A stretch of 6,534 bases of DNA from DASZHC01 sp035938215 (GCA_035938215.1 DASZHC010000031.1:1-6534), one strand, 5' to 3'. Counted from the stretch's first letter, positions 1-6,130 are shown. Translations and numbers: made by a program. The notes: generated by a model from the sequence alone, not told the origin.

Positions 1-327
1 CTAGCCGAAGCACTTGCTTCCGCAGCGAGTCTCGGCCATTCTGAGCGTAATCCTGCCGAAGTGGAACGTAGCGCGTCGGAGTTGATTGAGCTGGCAACGC
101 GTCAGAATTTTGCAACTTGGCGAGCTGTAGCAGCCATTTACGGCGGTTGGGCGCGCAGCGCTTCCGGTGACACAGCTGAGGGCATCGCGTCGATCGAGAA
201 CGGAATAAGCGACTATCGGGCAATCGGCTCGATGCTATGCATGCCATATTATATAACGCTATAGGCCGAAGCTTTGCACTTTGCCGGTCATACCTTCGAA
301 GCACTTGAGGTTATAAAGAAAGCGTAG
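1..327 (+). pseudogene. C-terminal TPR region of a regulatory ATPase / adenylate-cyclase-like protein, broken by stops
   Basis: The frame is open from the first base of the window, so the 5' part of the gene lies outside. The translation has the alternating helix pattern of the TPR tail found in large AAA-ATPase regulators often annotated as adenylate cyclase or predicted ATPase: a GGWARSASGD repeat, EGIASIENGISDYRAIGS, then PYYITL. A TAG at 262-264 interrupts the frame, but the same frame continues with AEALHFAGHTFEALEVIKKA, exactly what such proteins carry next (PYFLALLAEAYGKAG-type). It then meets a second TAG at 325-327. The first stop sits where relatives have Leu, so a single TTG-to-TAG change would explain it. 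The homologous stretch ends without the usual remaining TPR repeat, so the 3' end also seems lost. I infer a pseudogene. Family assignment rests on recalled sequence patterns, not a search. Confidence 0.65.
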
Positions 328-355
328 CCGCATGATCCGTTTTACCTGCAGGTAG

Positions 356-460
356 GCGCGTTGTCCATTAAACAGGATTTACAAACACGCCCTAGGGTGG
401 TTGGCGACTGCCATCATGGCGCTGGCAACCGCCGGCATGCTCCTAACTTCCGGAAAGTGA
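356..460 (+). pseudogene. C-terminal relic of a probable NRAMP-type divalent metal transporter
   Basis: A short open frame runs from just after a TAG at 353-355 to a TGA at 458-460. It has no plausible start codon of its own. Its translation contains LNRIYKHALGWLATAIMALA followed by TAGMLLTSGK and the stop. It is one hydrophobic helix with the LGW-hydrophobic-A-GM pattern that I associate with the last transmembrane helix of NRAMP/MntH-like transporters. The stop falls 11 bp before the convergent stop of the yihY-like gene at 472, which is where a real gene end would be expected. The rest of the transporter is absent, and the preceding bases belong to a different relic. I infer a truncated gene tail. 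Because it is only about 30 residues, chance similarity to any membrane helix remains possible. Confidence 0.4.
403..433 (-). other. Stem-loop downstream of the yihY-like gene
   Basis: Read on the minus strand, an 11-nt arm (433-423) pairs with 413-403 along its whole length, with two G·U wobbles and a 9-nt loop. On the plus strand the same two positions are A·C mismatches, so the structure favours minus-strand RNA. It begins about 38 nt after the yihY-like stop. No T-run follows it, so it is not a standard intrinsic terminator, though it could act as a 3' RNA-stabilising stem. It overlaps the transporter relic on the other strand, so it may be coincidental. Confidence 0.3.
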
Positions 461-471
461 ATCTTTGTTTC

Positions 472-1788
472 TTAGGAAGTGATCTCGCGCTCTGTTCTCT
501 CGATTTTTACGGCATGCTTTTTTGGTTCAACCAAACTGCCATAGGTATTTGCGTAAACCTGGGTAAATTCTGCCCCAAAAAGTAAGATCTGAGCGGAATA
601 GTAGATCCACAATAAAAGACTAATCAGCGAACCGGCCGCGCCATAGGCCGATCCGGCAGCGCCGCTCCCAAGGTAAAGAGCGAGAATGAATTTACCTAAA
701 ACAAAGAGAACGGCCGTGAGTGCCGAGCCAATCCAGACATCTCTCCACACGATTTTAGCATCTGGCAAATAGCGAAATACAAACGCAAAAAGCAGCACAA
801 TCACCAAAATATCAAACAGCAGGAAAAGCGCCATTGCCAGAACGTGACCTCCAGGCAGTCCGGCTTTGAGATAGTCATTCAATCCTCTGAGAATAGTCTC
901 CACTGTCAACGATACCAAGAGGAGAAAACACACGCCTCCTACCATCGCAAAGGACAAGAAGCGCGCTCGCACAAAAGCCCATATTCCGCTCCCCGGCTTG
1001 GGTTTGACTCCCCAGATCGTATTCAACGCTTCCTGGAGCTGGCCAAAAACGCCACTCGCACCAAACAATCCGACGATCACCGCGATCGTGGTCGCAACAA
1101 TCCCCGCTGTGGGCTTTGCCGTTTGGGCGGCGATCTCTCGGAAAACCTTGACTCCGCTCGGGTCAACGAAGTATTGCAGCTGCTCGGTGATTCTGTCGCG
1201 CGCCATTTCACTGCTCCCAAAGATGAGTCCAAAAACAGCGAGGAGCACCACCACCAGGGGCGCCAAGGAAAAGACTGTGAAGTACGCCAGGGCTGCGCCG
1301 AGCTGGGGACATCTGTCTTCCAGCCATTCACTGGCTGTATTCTTAAAAAGGGCAACGATGCCTTTTGAATAAGACTTCTCCTCCCGAAGCTTCTCGTCCG
1401 CGACCTCTGATTGAGAAGGGGGTCTGGCGAGAGTGCTCGTCCGAGCCTCGGTTAGGGAAGGCGGAATCGTGGGCACGTCGGCTGAGCTCTTGAGCTGTGC
1501 CACAAGCCCGGCACTCCAGGATTTTGCGTAGCGCTGCGCCAACCGGATCGCCACAGCACCAAGAAGCTCAAACCCTAAAGACAAAATTCCCGGTCCGCCT
1601 TCTGAGACTTTGACCCGGCCTGATCTGACCGGTTTTGGATGAGATTTGTCAGCTTTTTCGCTTATAACGGTAATAGCTCTCTGTCGCCTTCGGGGAAAGC
1701 GAGAGATCAACCACGCCCCAACGATTCCGAGGGTGAGCCAAAGAGATGTTCCAGAAAGCCGACGGTCTATCGATATGGTTTTAGCCAC
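472..1788 (-). CDS. YihY/BrkB family multispanning membrane protein with a long N-terminal extension
   Basis: The 438-residue protein carries the YihY/virulence factor BrkB domain (once mislabelled ribonuclease BN) from about residue 143 to 413. Six membrane segments lie near 164-190, 226-250, 276-298, 316-338, 350-374 and 386-410. Family signatures seen are GAALAYFTVFSLAPL, the glycine-rich GLFGASGVFGQLQEALNTIWG region around 240-260, and YGAAGSLISLLLWIYYSAQ leading into LFGAEFTQVYA. The biochemical role of the family is not settled; it is an inner-membrane protein of transporter-like topology. Unusual is the first ~140 residues: one extra helix at 14-30 followed by a basic and then a Pro/Ser-rich linker, whereas typical members are about 280-300 residues long. 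The helix region resembles the preceding gene. The start is GTG, overlapping the upstream stop by 8 nt, with GGGGAG 10 nt upstream. It is the last gene of a five-gene operon. Confidence 0.92.
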   Translation of the reverse strand: MAKTISIDRRLSGTSLWLTLGIVGAWLISRFPRRRQRAITVISEKADKSHPKPVRSGRVKVSEGGPGILSLGFELLGAVAIRLAQRYAKSWSAGLVAQLKSSADVPTIPPSLTEARTSTLARPPSQSEVADEKLREEKSYSKGIVALFKNTASEWLEDRCPQLGAALAYFTVFSLAPLVVVLLAVFGLIFGSSEMARDRITEQLQYFVDPSGVKVFREIAAQTAKPTAGIVATTIAVIVGLFGASGVFGQLQEALNTIWGVKPKPGSGIWAFVRARFLSFAMVGGVCFLLLVSLTVETILRGLNDYLKAGLPGGHVLAMALFLLFDILVIVLLFAFVFRYLPDAKIVWRDVWIGSALTAVLFVLGKFILALYLGSGAAGSAYGAAGSLISLLLWIYYSAQILLFGAEFTQVYANTYGSLVEPKKHAVKIERTEREITS

Positions 1789-2191
1789 TGATTATGTACT
1801 CCCCTTCCGTCATTTCTTCTATGACGCTTCGCTCGCTCGACGTCTTGACCTTTTGCGCAAGTTTTTTTGCCAAATAGGCGGCAATCACGGGTTTGGAAGC
1901 ATTCCACACCATTCTCCAAAGTTTGTTCTTTTTCTTATTCCTGCGAACCGTGTCCTGCTCCCGATCTAGACTGTAATAAATCTTTTGTTTGCGCGCGGGT
2001 AGGCGAGACAAAATCCATCCGACCATGAATGCGACAGTGATCCATTCGAACGGGTGATCTTCAGTCGAGCGAACAACATGGCGACCGATATCCAGATCTC
2101 GCCTCAAAGGCAACAGACGGTCACGCAGATGTGCTCTAGTGTTGGCCAGCTCCTCGCTCAGACGTTGGTCGGTGTGTCGTGTTTCAACCAT
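1781..2191 (-). CDS. Uncharacterised one-helix membrane protein (136 aa), DUF3618-like layout
   Basis: The start is ATG at 2191, chosen because AAAGGA lies 6 nt upstream. The longer open frame extending to 2686 is only the shadow of the holin-like gene. The N-terminus (residues 9-35) is an amphipathic helix rich in Arg and Leu (SEELANTRAHLRDRLLPLRR). A single membrane helix follows at about 50-64 (TVAFMVGWILSRLP), then a strongly basic segment 66-92 with KQK and RRNKKKNK. A second amphipathic helix lies at 98-116 (PVIAAYLAKKLAQKVK), and the tail is acidic. The layout recalls DUF3618/YqjK-type proteins that accompany DUF883 and YqjE-like genes, but I do not recognise the family firmly. It overlaps the holin-like gene by 34 nt and the yihY-like gene by 8 nt, indicating translational coupling. 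Residues 51-69 align with residues 18-36 of the YihY protein. Confidence 0.82.
   Translation of the reverse strand: MVETRHTDQRLSEELANTRAHLRDRLLPLRRDLDIGRHVVRSTEDHPFEWITVAFMVGWILSRLPARKQKIYYSLDREQDTVRRNKKKNKLWRMVWNASKPVIAAYLAKKLAQKVKTSSERSVIEEMTEGEYIISG
1799..1804 (-). promoter_or_regulatory. Ribosome binding site of the yihY-like gene
   Basis: On the minus strand GGGGAG, inside a GGAAGGGGAG run, lies 10 nt before the GTG at 1788. It is embedded in the last codons of the upstream gene. It supports GTG 1788 as the start and therefore the presence of the long N-terminal extension. Confidence 0.55.
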
Positions 2192-2580
2192 TGACGATCC
2201 TTTCGAAACTCTGCGAGAGTGAACGGGAAAAGTGCCTTGGCAAGCCTGAACCTGAAGATGATACCGATAACAATGCTGGTGAGAAAAAGCACTGCGGCCA
2301 AGGCCAGGGCGCACCAGCCCCAAGCCCAGTGCAAGATCAGCGTCATCAAGTAGAGCAGAAAAACGATCAACAGGAGGAGGCAACCTGTGAAGCAAACGAG
2401 CATGCTGACAAGTAGCAAACTCAATATTAGCAAATGAAGCCCTGCCTCCCGGGCCTCCAGGCCCAAGAGCTGCAAGCGCAGTTCCAAGTACCGTAGGAAA
2501 GAAGCAATCCAGGCTTGAATTGAATCGGCTGCCGATGATTTCACATTCGGAGATTCCCCGTCCACAGCAGCGCAAGCCAT
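2158..2580 (-). CDS. Phage holin superfamily III / YqjE-like membrane protein
   Basis: The 140-residue protein matches the Phage_holin_3_6 (YqjE-type) pattern. An N-terminal amphipathic helix carries YLELRLQLLGLEAREAG at 31-47. A long hydrophobic block about 48-110 is best read as two membrane helices (about 48-80 and 86-109) split by HWAWGW. The conserved tail FTLAEFRKDRQWL follows at 120-132. Despite the family name, chromosomal members next to DUF883 genes are not phage lysis genes; E. coli YqjE is an inner-membrane protein of unknown role encoded beside yqjD. No other phage genes occur here, which argues against prophage origin. Its ATG directly abuts the TAA of the DUF883 gene (TAAATG), with no clear Shine-Dalgarno, so translation is probably coupled. 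Confidence 0.88.
   Translation of the reverse strand: MACAAVDGESPNVKSSAADSIQAWIASFLRYLELRLQLLGLEAREAGLHLLILSLLLVSMLVCFTGCLLLLIVFLLYLMTLILHWAWGWCALALAAVLFLTSIVIGIIFRFRLAKALFPFTLAEFRKDRQWLKHDTPTNV
2198..2203 (-). promoter_or_regulatory. Ribosome binding site of the 136-aa gene
   Basis: AAAGGA on the minus strand, 6 nt before ATG 2191 and inside the 3' end of the holin-like gene. It decides the start of the 136-residue protein and shows that the 34-nt overlap is real rather than an artefact of an over-long frame. Confidence 0.65.
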
Positions 2581-2910
2581 TTAGCGTTTTCTGAGACTGA
2601 TTCCCACGACGATCCCCAGGCCCAGGGCTATCAGCACCGCCTGAGCCGGATTTTTGCGAACATAGGCCTCGCCTTGGGTCAACCAATCCTGTCCTTTTGA
2701 AGTAGCACTGGACCAGGCATGCTCCGCGGCCCTGCTCGCCTCTTTAGCTTTCTCCTCTGCGGCTTTGCGCCATTCCTCTGTCTTTTCGCTAGCAGTTTGG
2801 CGGAGATCTTCGATCTTGCCGGCCGCCGCAGCTTTTAAGCCTTCAGCGGCCGCTTTTAGTTGCTCTTTGCCGCTTTGGCTCTCTTTTTCTGGGTCGTGAC
2901 TCTCGTTCAT
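2581..2910 (-). CDS. DUF883 / ElaB-YqjD family membrane-anchored protein
   Basis: 109 residues, the usual length for the family. Residues 15-80 form a long charged helix with coiled-coil character, rich in Ala, Glu and Lys (KAAAEGLKAAAAGKIEDL, EEWRKAAEEKAKEASRAAEH). The DUF883 hallmark C-terminus follows: YVRKNPAQAVLIALGLGIVV then GISLRKR, a tail-anchoring helix with a basic end. E. coli YqjD, ElaB and YgaM have this layout; YqjD and ElaB are stationary-phase inner-membrane proteins reported to bind ribosomes. That role is inferred here by family only. It starts 6 bp after the stop of the DUF3309 gene and ends against the holin-like gene. No strong ribosome binding site precedes it, so coupling with the upstream reading frame is likely. 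Confidence 0.9.
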   Translation of the reverse strand: MNESHDPEKESQSGKEQLKAAAEGLKAAAAGKIEDLRQTASEKTEEWRKAAEEKAKEASRAAEHAWSSATSKGQDWLTQGEAYVRKNPAQAVLIALGLGIVVGISLRKR

Positions 2911-2916
2911 AAGATT

Positions 2917-3069
2917 TCAGACGCGTCCAATCAGGACCAGCACGAGAACAATTATAAAAAGTAGTCCAAGTCCTCCGGTCGGATAGTAACCCCAACCTGA
3001 GCTATAGTGCCAAGTCGGTAACGCGCCAATTAGTAGCAACACCAGTAGTATCAGTAGGATTGTGCCCAT
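2917..3069 (-). CDS. DUF3309 family small hydrophobic protein (50 aa)
   Basis: I found this gene by reading the minus strand. The protein starts MGTILLILLVLLLIGALPTW, continues HYSSGWGYYPTGGLGLLFII and ends VLVLVLIGRV. This is the complete DUF3309 pattern: a first leucine-rich helix, the central motif LPTW-(H)-YS-GWGYYP-GG, a second helix and a GR-hydrophobic end, at the usual ~50-residue length. It is probably a two-helix membrane miniprotein; function unknown. It is the first gene of the five-gene minus-strand operon and its TGA lies 6 bp before the DUF883 ATG. A clear Shine-Dalgarno is lacking; only GAAG about 10 nt upstream of the ATG is visible. Confidence 0.9.
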   Translation of the reverse strand: MGTILLILLVLLLIGALPTWHYSSGWGYYPTGGLGLLFIIVLVLVLIGRV

Positions 3070-3151
3070 ATATTCAGATCTTCATTGGTTATGTTCGCTC
3101 CAAGGCGCTTCTGCGGTTGCATTTAGCCGCTATTGACAGGCCTAAGACTCT

Positions 3152-3169
3152 TTGAATGGTCGCATTCAA
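3152..3169. repeat. 18-bp palindrome, possible operator
   Basis: TTGAATG (3152-3158), spacer GTCG, then CATTCAA (3163-3169): perfect 7-bp inverted arms. It lies about 83 bp upstream of the DUF3309 start, where a repressor or activator dimer site would be expected. No regulator is identified; the size and symmetry fit a helix-turn-helix dimer site. It could be a chance palindrome. Confidence 0.4.
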
Positions 3170-3196
3170 TACGGATAGATCACAAGGCTTGGTCAA
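3166..3196 (-). promoter_or_regulatory. Weak sigma70-like promoter candidate for the operon
   Basis: On the minus strand TTGACC (3196-3191) is followed after 19 bp by TATTGA (3171-3166). The -35 is good, but the spacer is long and the -10 is imperfect. The -10 overlaps the palindrome at 3152-3169, which would suit repression. Transcription from here would reach the DUF3309 ATG after roughly 90 nt. Confidence 0.2.
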
Positions 3197-3443
3197 GTGC
3201 GCCGAGGATCCCGCCGGCAAGCTTCGATCGACGTCCGCTTTCATTCCATAGCGCTAAGCAGAATGCGGACTGGTTTACTAACTGCCGGCGGCTTTGGCTC
3301 GGAAGGGCGATCTTCGGACGCCTCTCCTCCTTAGGGTTTTCCCGAGATGCTTTCTTTCCAGGGTCGGCGAACACACTAAGAACCTTCCCGTTAAGAACTG
3401 GTTGAAAAGAAAGACTTTTGGAAAGTTTTCAAACGCAAATTCT

Positions 3444-3641
3444 ATGAACTCCCAAAATGAGGCCATACGCCAGGAGCAAAGTTCAAGAAAACGGGGTTTG
3501 ATCGTTGATGACCATCCGATATTTCGCCTTGGTTTGGCCGGTCTGATCCCCGAACGACACCACCTTGAAGTCTGCGGGTACGTGTGCATGGAAAAATCTA
3601 TGTCAGCCAAACATCTTAGGGAGTTCCCGAAATGGCGATAA
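3444..3641 (+). pseudogene. Truncated NarL/FixJ-type response regulator (receiver start only)
   Basis: From ATG 3444 the protein begins with a short polar leader, then RGLIVDDHPIFRLGLAGLI and LEVCG. This is the canonical start of a NarL/FixJ-class receiver domain: beta-1, the acidic DD pair, DHP-[IF]-FR-GL helix 1, and beta-2. After about residue 45 the sequence stops resembling a receiver and ends at a TAA at 3639-3641. The phosphoacceptor Asp, the Thr/Ser and Lys switch residues and the whole LuxR-type DNA-binding domain are missing. A frame open further upstream (from 3294) gives no protein-like sequence, so I start at 3444. No good Shine-Dalgarno is visible. I infer a 3'-truncated relic; the break is near 3578. 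The remaining part was not found elsewhere in the window. Confidence 0.7.
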
Positions 3642-3720
3642 GGCGAACCGACCATGACAAAGGACTTTTCAATGTCGACAATACGGCCGTAATGTGAGGA
3701 CAGCGCGAACCGGCGGATAG

Positions 3721-5462
3721 ATGCCGGAAACCAACGAATCCGAGAAGCCGCATGAGATCGGGAGGCTGGTCGAACTGGCTTATCTGGTTGTTTTTCTTGG
3801 TTTATGCTCATGGGCCAAAGATTTCCTCCTTCCCATTGTTTTAGCCGCTCTCATAAGTTTTCTTGTCGCGCCTTTAGTCTCGCGGCTTGAGAGGTGGGGG
3901 TTACATTCCATTGTAGCCGTATTTGCAGTGGTGGCAGTCGCTTTTGCGCTTATAGGAGCTGTTTGCACTACCGTTTCGATCGAGACGCTGGATCTTGTAA
4001 ATTCGCTCCCAAAGTACAGCACCAATATTCGCGCACGCTGGGAAGCGATCCAGAAAGGACCTCCGGGTCCGATGAATGCCGCTTTTCGAAACGTGGGAGA
4101 GTTGATCGCCGATCTGAGCAAGAGCAGTTCCCCGAACGAAACTTCGCGTTACCAATTCGAACCCACAAAGGTTCAAATCGTGAATGGAACCGGTGACATG
4201 CTATCTATGGTACGCACGGGCATGGCGCCGGTTTTGGCGCCCGTCGCATCATTTGCGGTGGTTGTCGTGCTCGTCGTATTTATTTTGCTGGAGCGAAAGC
4301 ATCTGCGTGATCGATTCCTCAAAATAATAGGGAAATCGCATGTAGTAACGAGCGCTCTCGCGGTTGACGAGGCAGGCTCGCGTTTGAGCAGATTTTTGCT
4401 TGTGCAACTCCAAGTCAATACGGGGTTCGCAGCAGCCGTGGGAGTTGGGCTCTATTTGATCGAAATTCCGAATGCGGTTCTTTGGGCTATTCTTACGCTC
4501 GTCTTGCGATTTCTTCCATACGTCGGCATCTGGATATCGGCTTTTTTCCCGTTGCTTTTGTCGATTGCGATTGCGTGTCCTCTCTGGCTGTCATCATGTC
4601 TGCTCTTTTCTGGACTTGGCTGTGGGGCCCGGTCGGTTTGCTTTTGGCAACTCCATTGACCGCATGTCTGGTTGTTCTGGGACTGTATTTCCCGGCTTTT
4701 CATTTTTGGAGTGTACTTCTGGCCTCGGATCCTCCCAGCACGACTGAGGCGAACTTGATCCGCCTTCTCACAGAAAGCCGGCTACCTGAGGCAAAGGCAT
4801 TGGTCCATGAATCAACCGGTATGGTCTTGTCGACGGCAACAGCAGAGAACCTGATTGTCCCCACAATCAGGATGATTGAGAACGGCCGTTTTCCTGGTGG
4901 CTCGAATGCGCAATCGAAAAGGCAAATCTACGAGCAGATGCGCGAAATTATCGATGAATTGAAGATCGAGCGCGACGAAGCAGACGAGCAAAAGCGGGAT
5001 TCGTCCAAGGTATTCATCGTTCCGTTTACCGCCGAGGGGGACGAACTAGTGGGTTGGATATTGACTCGGCTGCTAGAAGTCGAAGGAGTCATAGCCGAGG
5101 TCCTTTCGTGGCGCGCGCTTCGATCAGAAAAGCTCGAAGAACTTCGAGAAATGCAACCTCAGTGGATCATCGTGTCCGCTATCGAAGCCAGATCTGCGCT
5201 GGCTGTTGGCAAAATGGCGCGTTCCATCAAGATGGAGCTGCCTGAAACGGTAATCTTAATCGGGCTATGGAGCCTGCCTCCGCAAGGCGGTGCGCGGGTT
5301 ATCAAGAAAATCACCGAATCCTCCGTTGGAGGTGTCTACACAAGCATGGAACAGGCGGTGCGCGGAATAGCTTCCCTAGTCTCGACCGCGTCCGGAGAAA
5401 CACATTCCCATCTGGCGGACGATGGCCGAAGTATGTTAGCGCGAACAACGCAAGGTTCCTGA
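3721..5462 (+). pseudogene. AI-2E/PerM family permease, internally deleted and frameshifted
   Basis: Frame one (3721 to about 4575) gives the N-terminal two thirds of an AI-2E transporter family protein (PF01594; YdiK/PerM/TqsA relatives). Membrane helices lie near 18-58 and 63-85, an extracytoplasmic region has NSLPKYSTNIRARWEAI, a helix sits near 172-190 ending LLERKHLRDRF, and the core follows with RLSRFLLVQLQVNTGFAA and LRFLPYVGIWISAFFPLLLS. It then runs into nonsense and stops at 4659. Frame two resumes the family at about 4575 with VSSLAVIMSALFWTWLWGPV and GLLLATPLTACLVVLGLYFP, and continues to 5462. Missing between them are about 35 residues including the E..V.NV.EP.LYG helix, the best-conserved motif; frame arithmetic requires a loss of 3n+1 bases. 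The C-terminal part (from about 5000) resembles the cytosolic, cobalamin-binding-fold-like tail of many soil-bacterial members (PFTAEGDELVGWILTRLLE). TAG directly precedes ATG 3721 in frame, fixing the earliest start. Confidence 0.85.
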
Positions 5463-5828
5463 TCGTGTCGTTCCACGCGAGCGTGCTAAATTCTTTCCAA
5501 TAGATGAAAGAAAATATTGCCAAACGAAAGATATCAATGTTGCGCAGACGCCCACGCCCATCATAAACCCTATCTTTTTCGGATTCCGACAGTGATCGAT
5601 CTGCCGCGCTCGGGAGATCGGCAAGTACCGAAGTTCTTTGTTTGTTGCCACGGAGTGAAGCAGCAGCGCTCCACGGCTCATGTCGCCCCGGCCCGCGAAG
5701 TCAGCCGGAAACAACAATCGCTCACCGAGAAAAGGAAGAAGCGTATCTGCATATTTCCTGGTTGCCACGCTTTCCCAATAGAATGACTTCTGACGAATCC
5801 ATGCCGAGCATTGATTGGACGGACTGTC
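5436..5828 (-). other. Unidentified protein-like open frame, possible gene relic
   Basis: The minus strand is open from 5828 (after a TGA) to a stop at 5436-5438. The stretch from about 5800 to 5640 looks like real protein: SFYWESVATRKYADTLLPFL, then GERLLFPADFAGRGDMSRGA and LLLHSVATNKELRYLPI. The Arg/Gly/Asp-rich GRGDMSRGALLL segment reads like a conserved motif, but I cannot name the family. There is no good ATG; a GTG at 5768 would be inside the protein-like part, so the 5' end seems lost. The last ~70 codons look random and overlap the convergent permease end. I infer an internal fragment of a lost gene. Alternatively it is a chance open frame. Confidence 0.3.
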
Positions 5829-6130
5829 TCAAACGGCCGGTGAAACGCGGCTCGTCTGTAAAAATATTGCCAGGCCGAACTTTTCTTTTGTGCACATCAG
5901 TGGCCGTCCTTTATTTACCGCCGAAGGTTCAAGTTCGGATGACAGTGGCCAACAGCTTGTAAATTGGATCACATGGGCATTTGACCTCCAGTGGCCCCGT
6001 AAACCTCTCCGCTCACCTAGCCTAACTTCGCGGATTCGGGACGTCGTGAGATTTTTTTATGGCGTAAGTCGCTGATTTTCAGGGAGGGGACTTCCTAAAA
6101 GTGCCCAAAACCGGCTGTAGATAACATGAG
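5463..6130. other. Gene-poor region between permease pseudogene and IS remnant
   Basis: No intact gene is supported here. Apart from the minus-strand relic at 5436-5828, the open frames on both strands are short and without motifs. CACG-CGAG-CGTG at about 5475-5488, just after the permease stop, can form only a 4-bp stem and is followed by no solid T-run, so no terminator is called. The part after about 6050 probably belongs to the end of the IS110-type element, but I could not place its boundary. Confidence 0.45.

Larger units (their letters stand above)
3070..3443. other. Intergenic region upstream of the minus-strand operon
   Basis: About 370 bp with no convincing gene; the open frames across it have no recognisable protein features. 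It must contain the promoter of the DUF3309-led operon. It holds the 18-bp palindrome at 3152-3169 and a weak minus-strand promoter candidate overlapping it. Near 3402-3432 there is an AT-rich nested inverted repeat (TTGAAAA ... TTTTCAA around CTTTTGGAAAG) just upstream of the truncated response-regulator gene. Confidence 0.5.

Noticed and set aside
403..433. Intrinsic terminator for the minus-strand operon
   Set aside because: The stem is good but no T-run follows on the minus strand; kept only as a stem-loop.
361..585. Plus-strand 74-codon frame starting at TTG 361
   Set aside because: It runs into the end of the yihY-like gene antisense and has no protein-like features; a different frame at 356-460 is the meaningful one.
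844..1372. Two plus-strand open frames opposite the YihY gene
   Set aside because: They are antisense shadows; their translations lack motifs while the minus strand encodes an unmistakable membrane protein.
2158..2580. Prophage lysis module based on the holin-like protein
   Set aside because: No endolysin, tail or capsid genes; the neighbours DUF883 and YihY are typical of chromosomal YqjE-type loci.
2192..2686. Upstream half of a 301-codon minus-strand frame ending at 1781
   Set aside because: It overlaps the holin-like and DUF883 genes in another frame and looks random; the true gene begins at ATG 2191 with a good ribosome binding site.
3133..3161. TTGACA as a plus-strand promoter
   Set aside because: No -10-like hexamer occurs at 16-18 bp spacing and no intact gene follows.
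3278..3811. 177-codon minus-strand frame across the response-regulator relic
   Set aside because: Arg/Ser-rich, without motifs, and antisense to both the receiver fragment and the permease start.
4482..4574. The first ~30 codons of the second permease frame as a real gene start (ATG 4482)
   Set aside because: This part overlaps valid first-frame permease sequence and reads as nonsense; family sequence in this frame begins only at about 4575.
5517..6075. Three overlapping plus-strand frames in the gene-poor region
   Set aside because: Cys/His/Arg-rich random-looking translations, no ribosome binding sites and no motifs.
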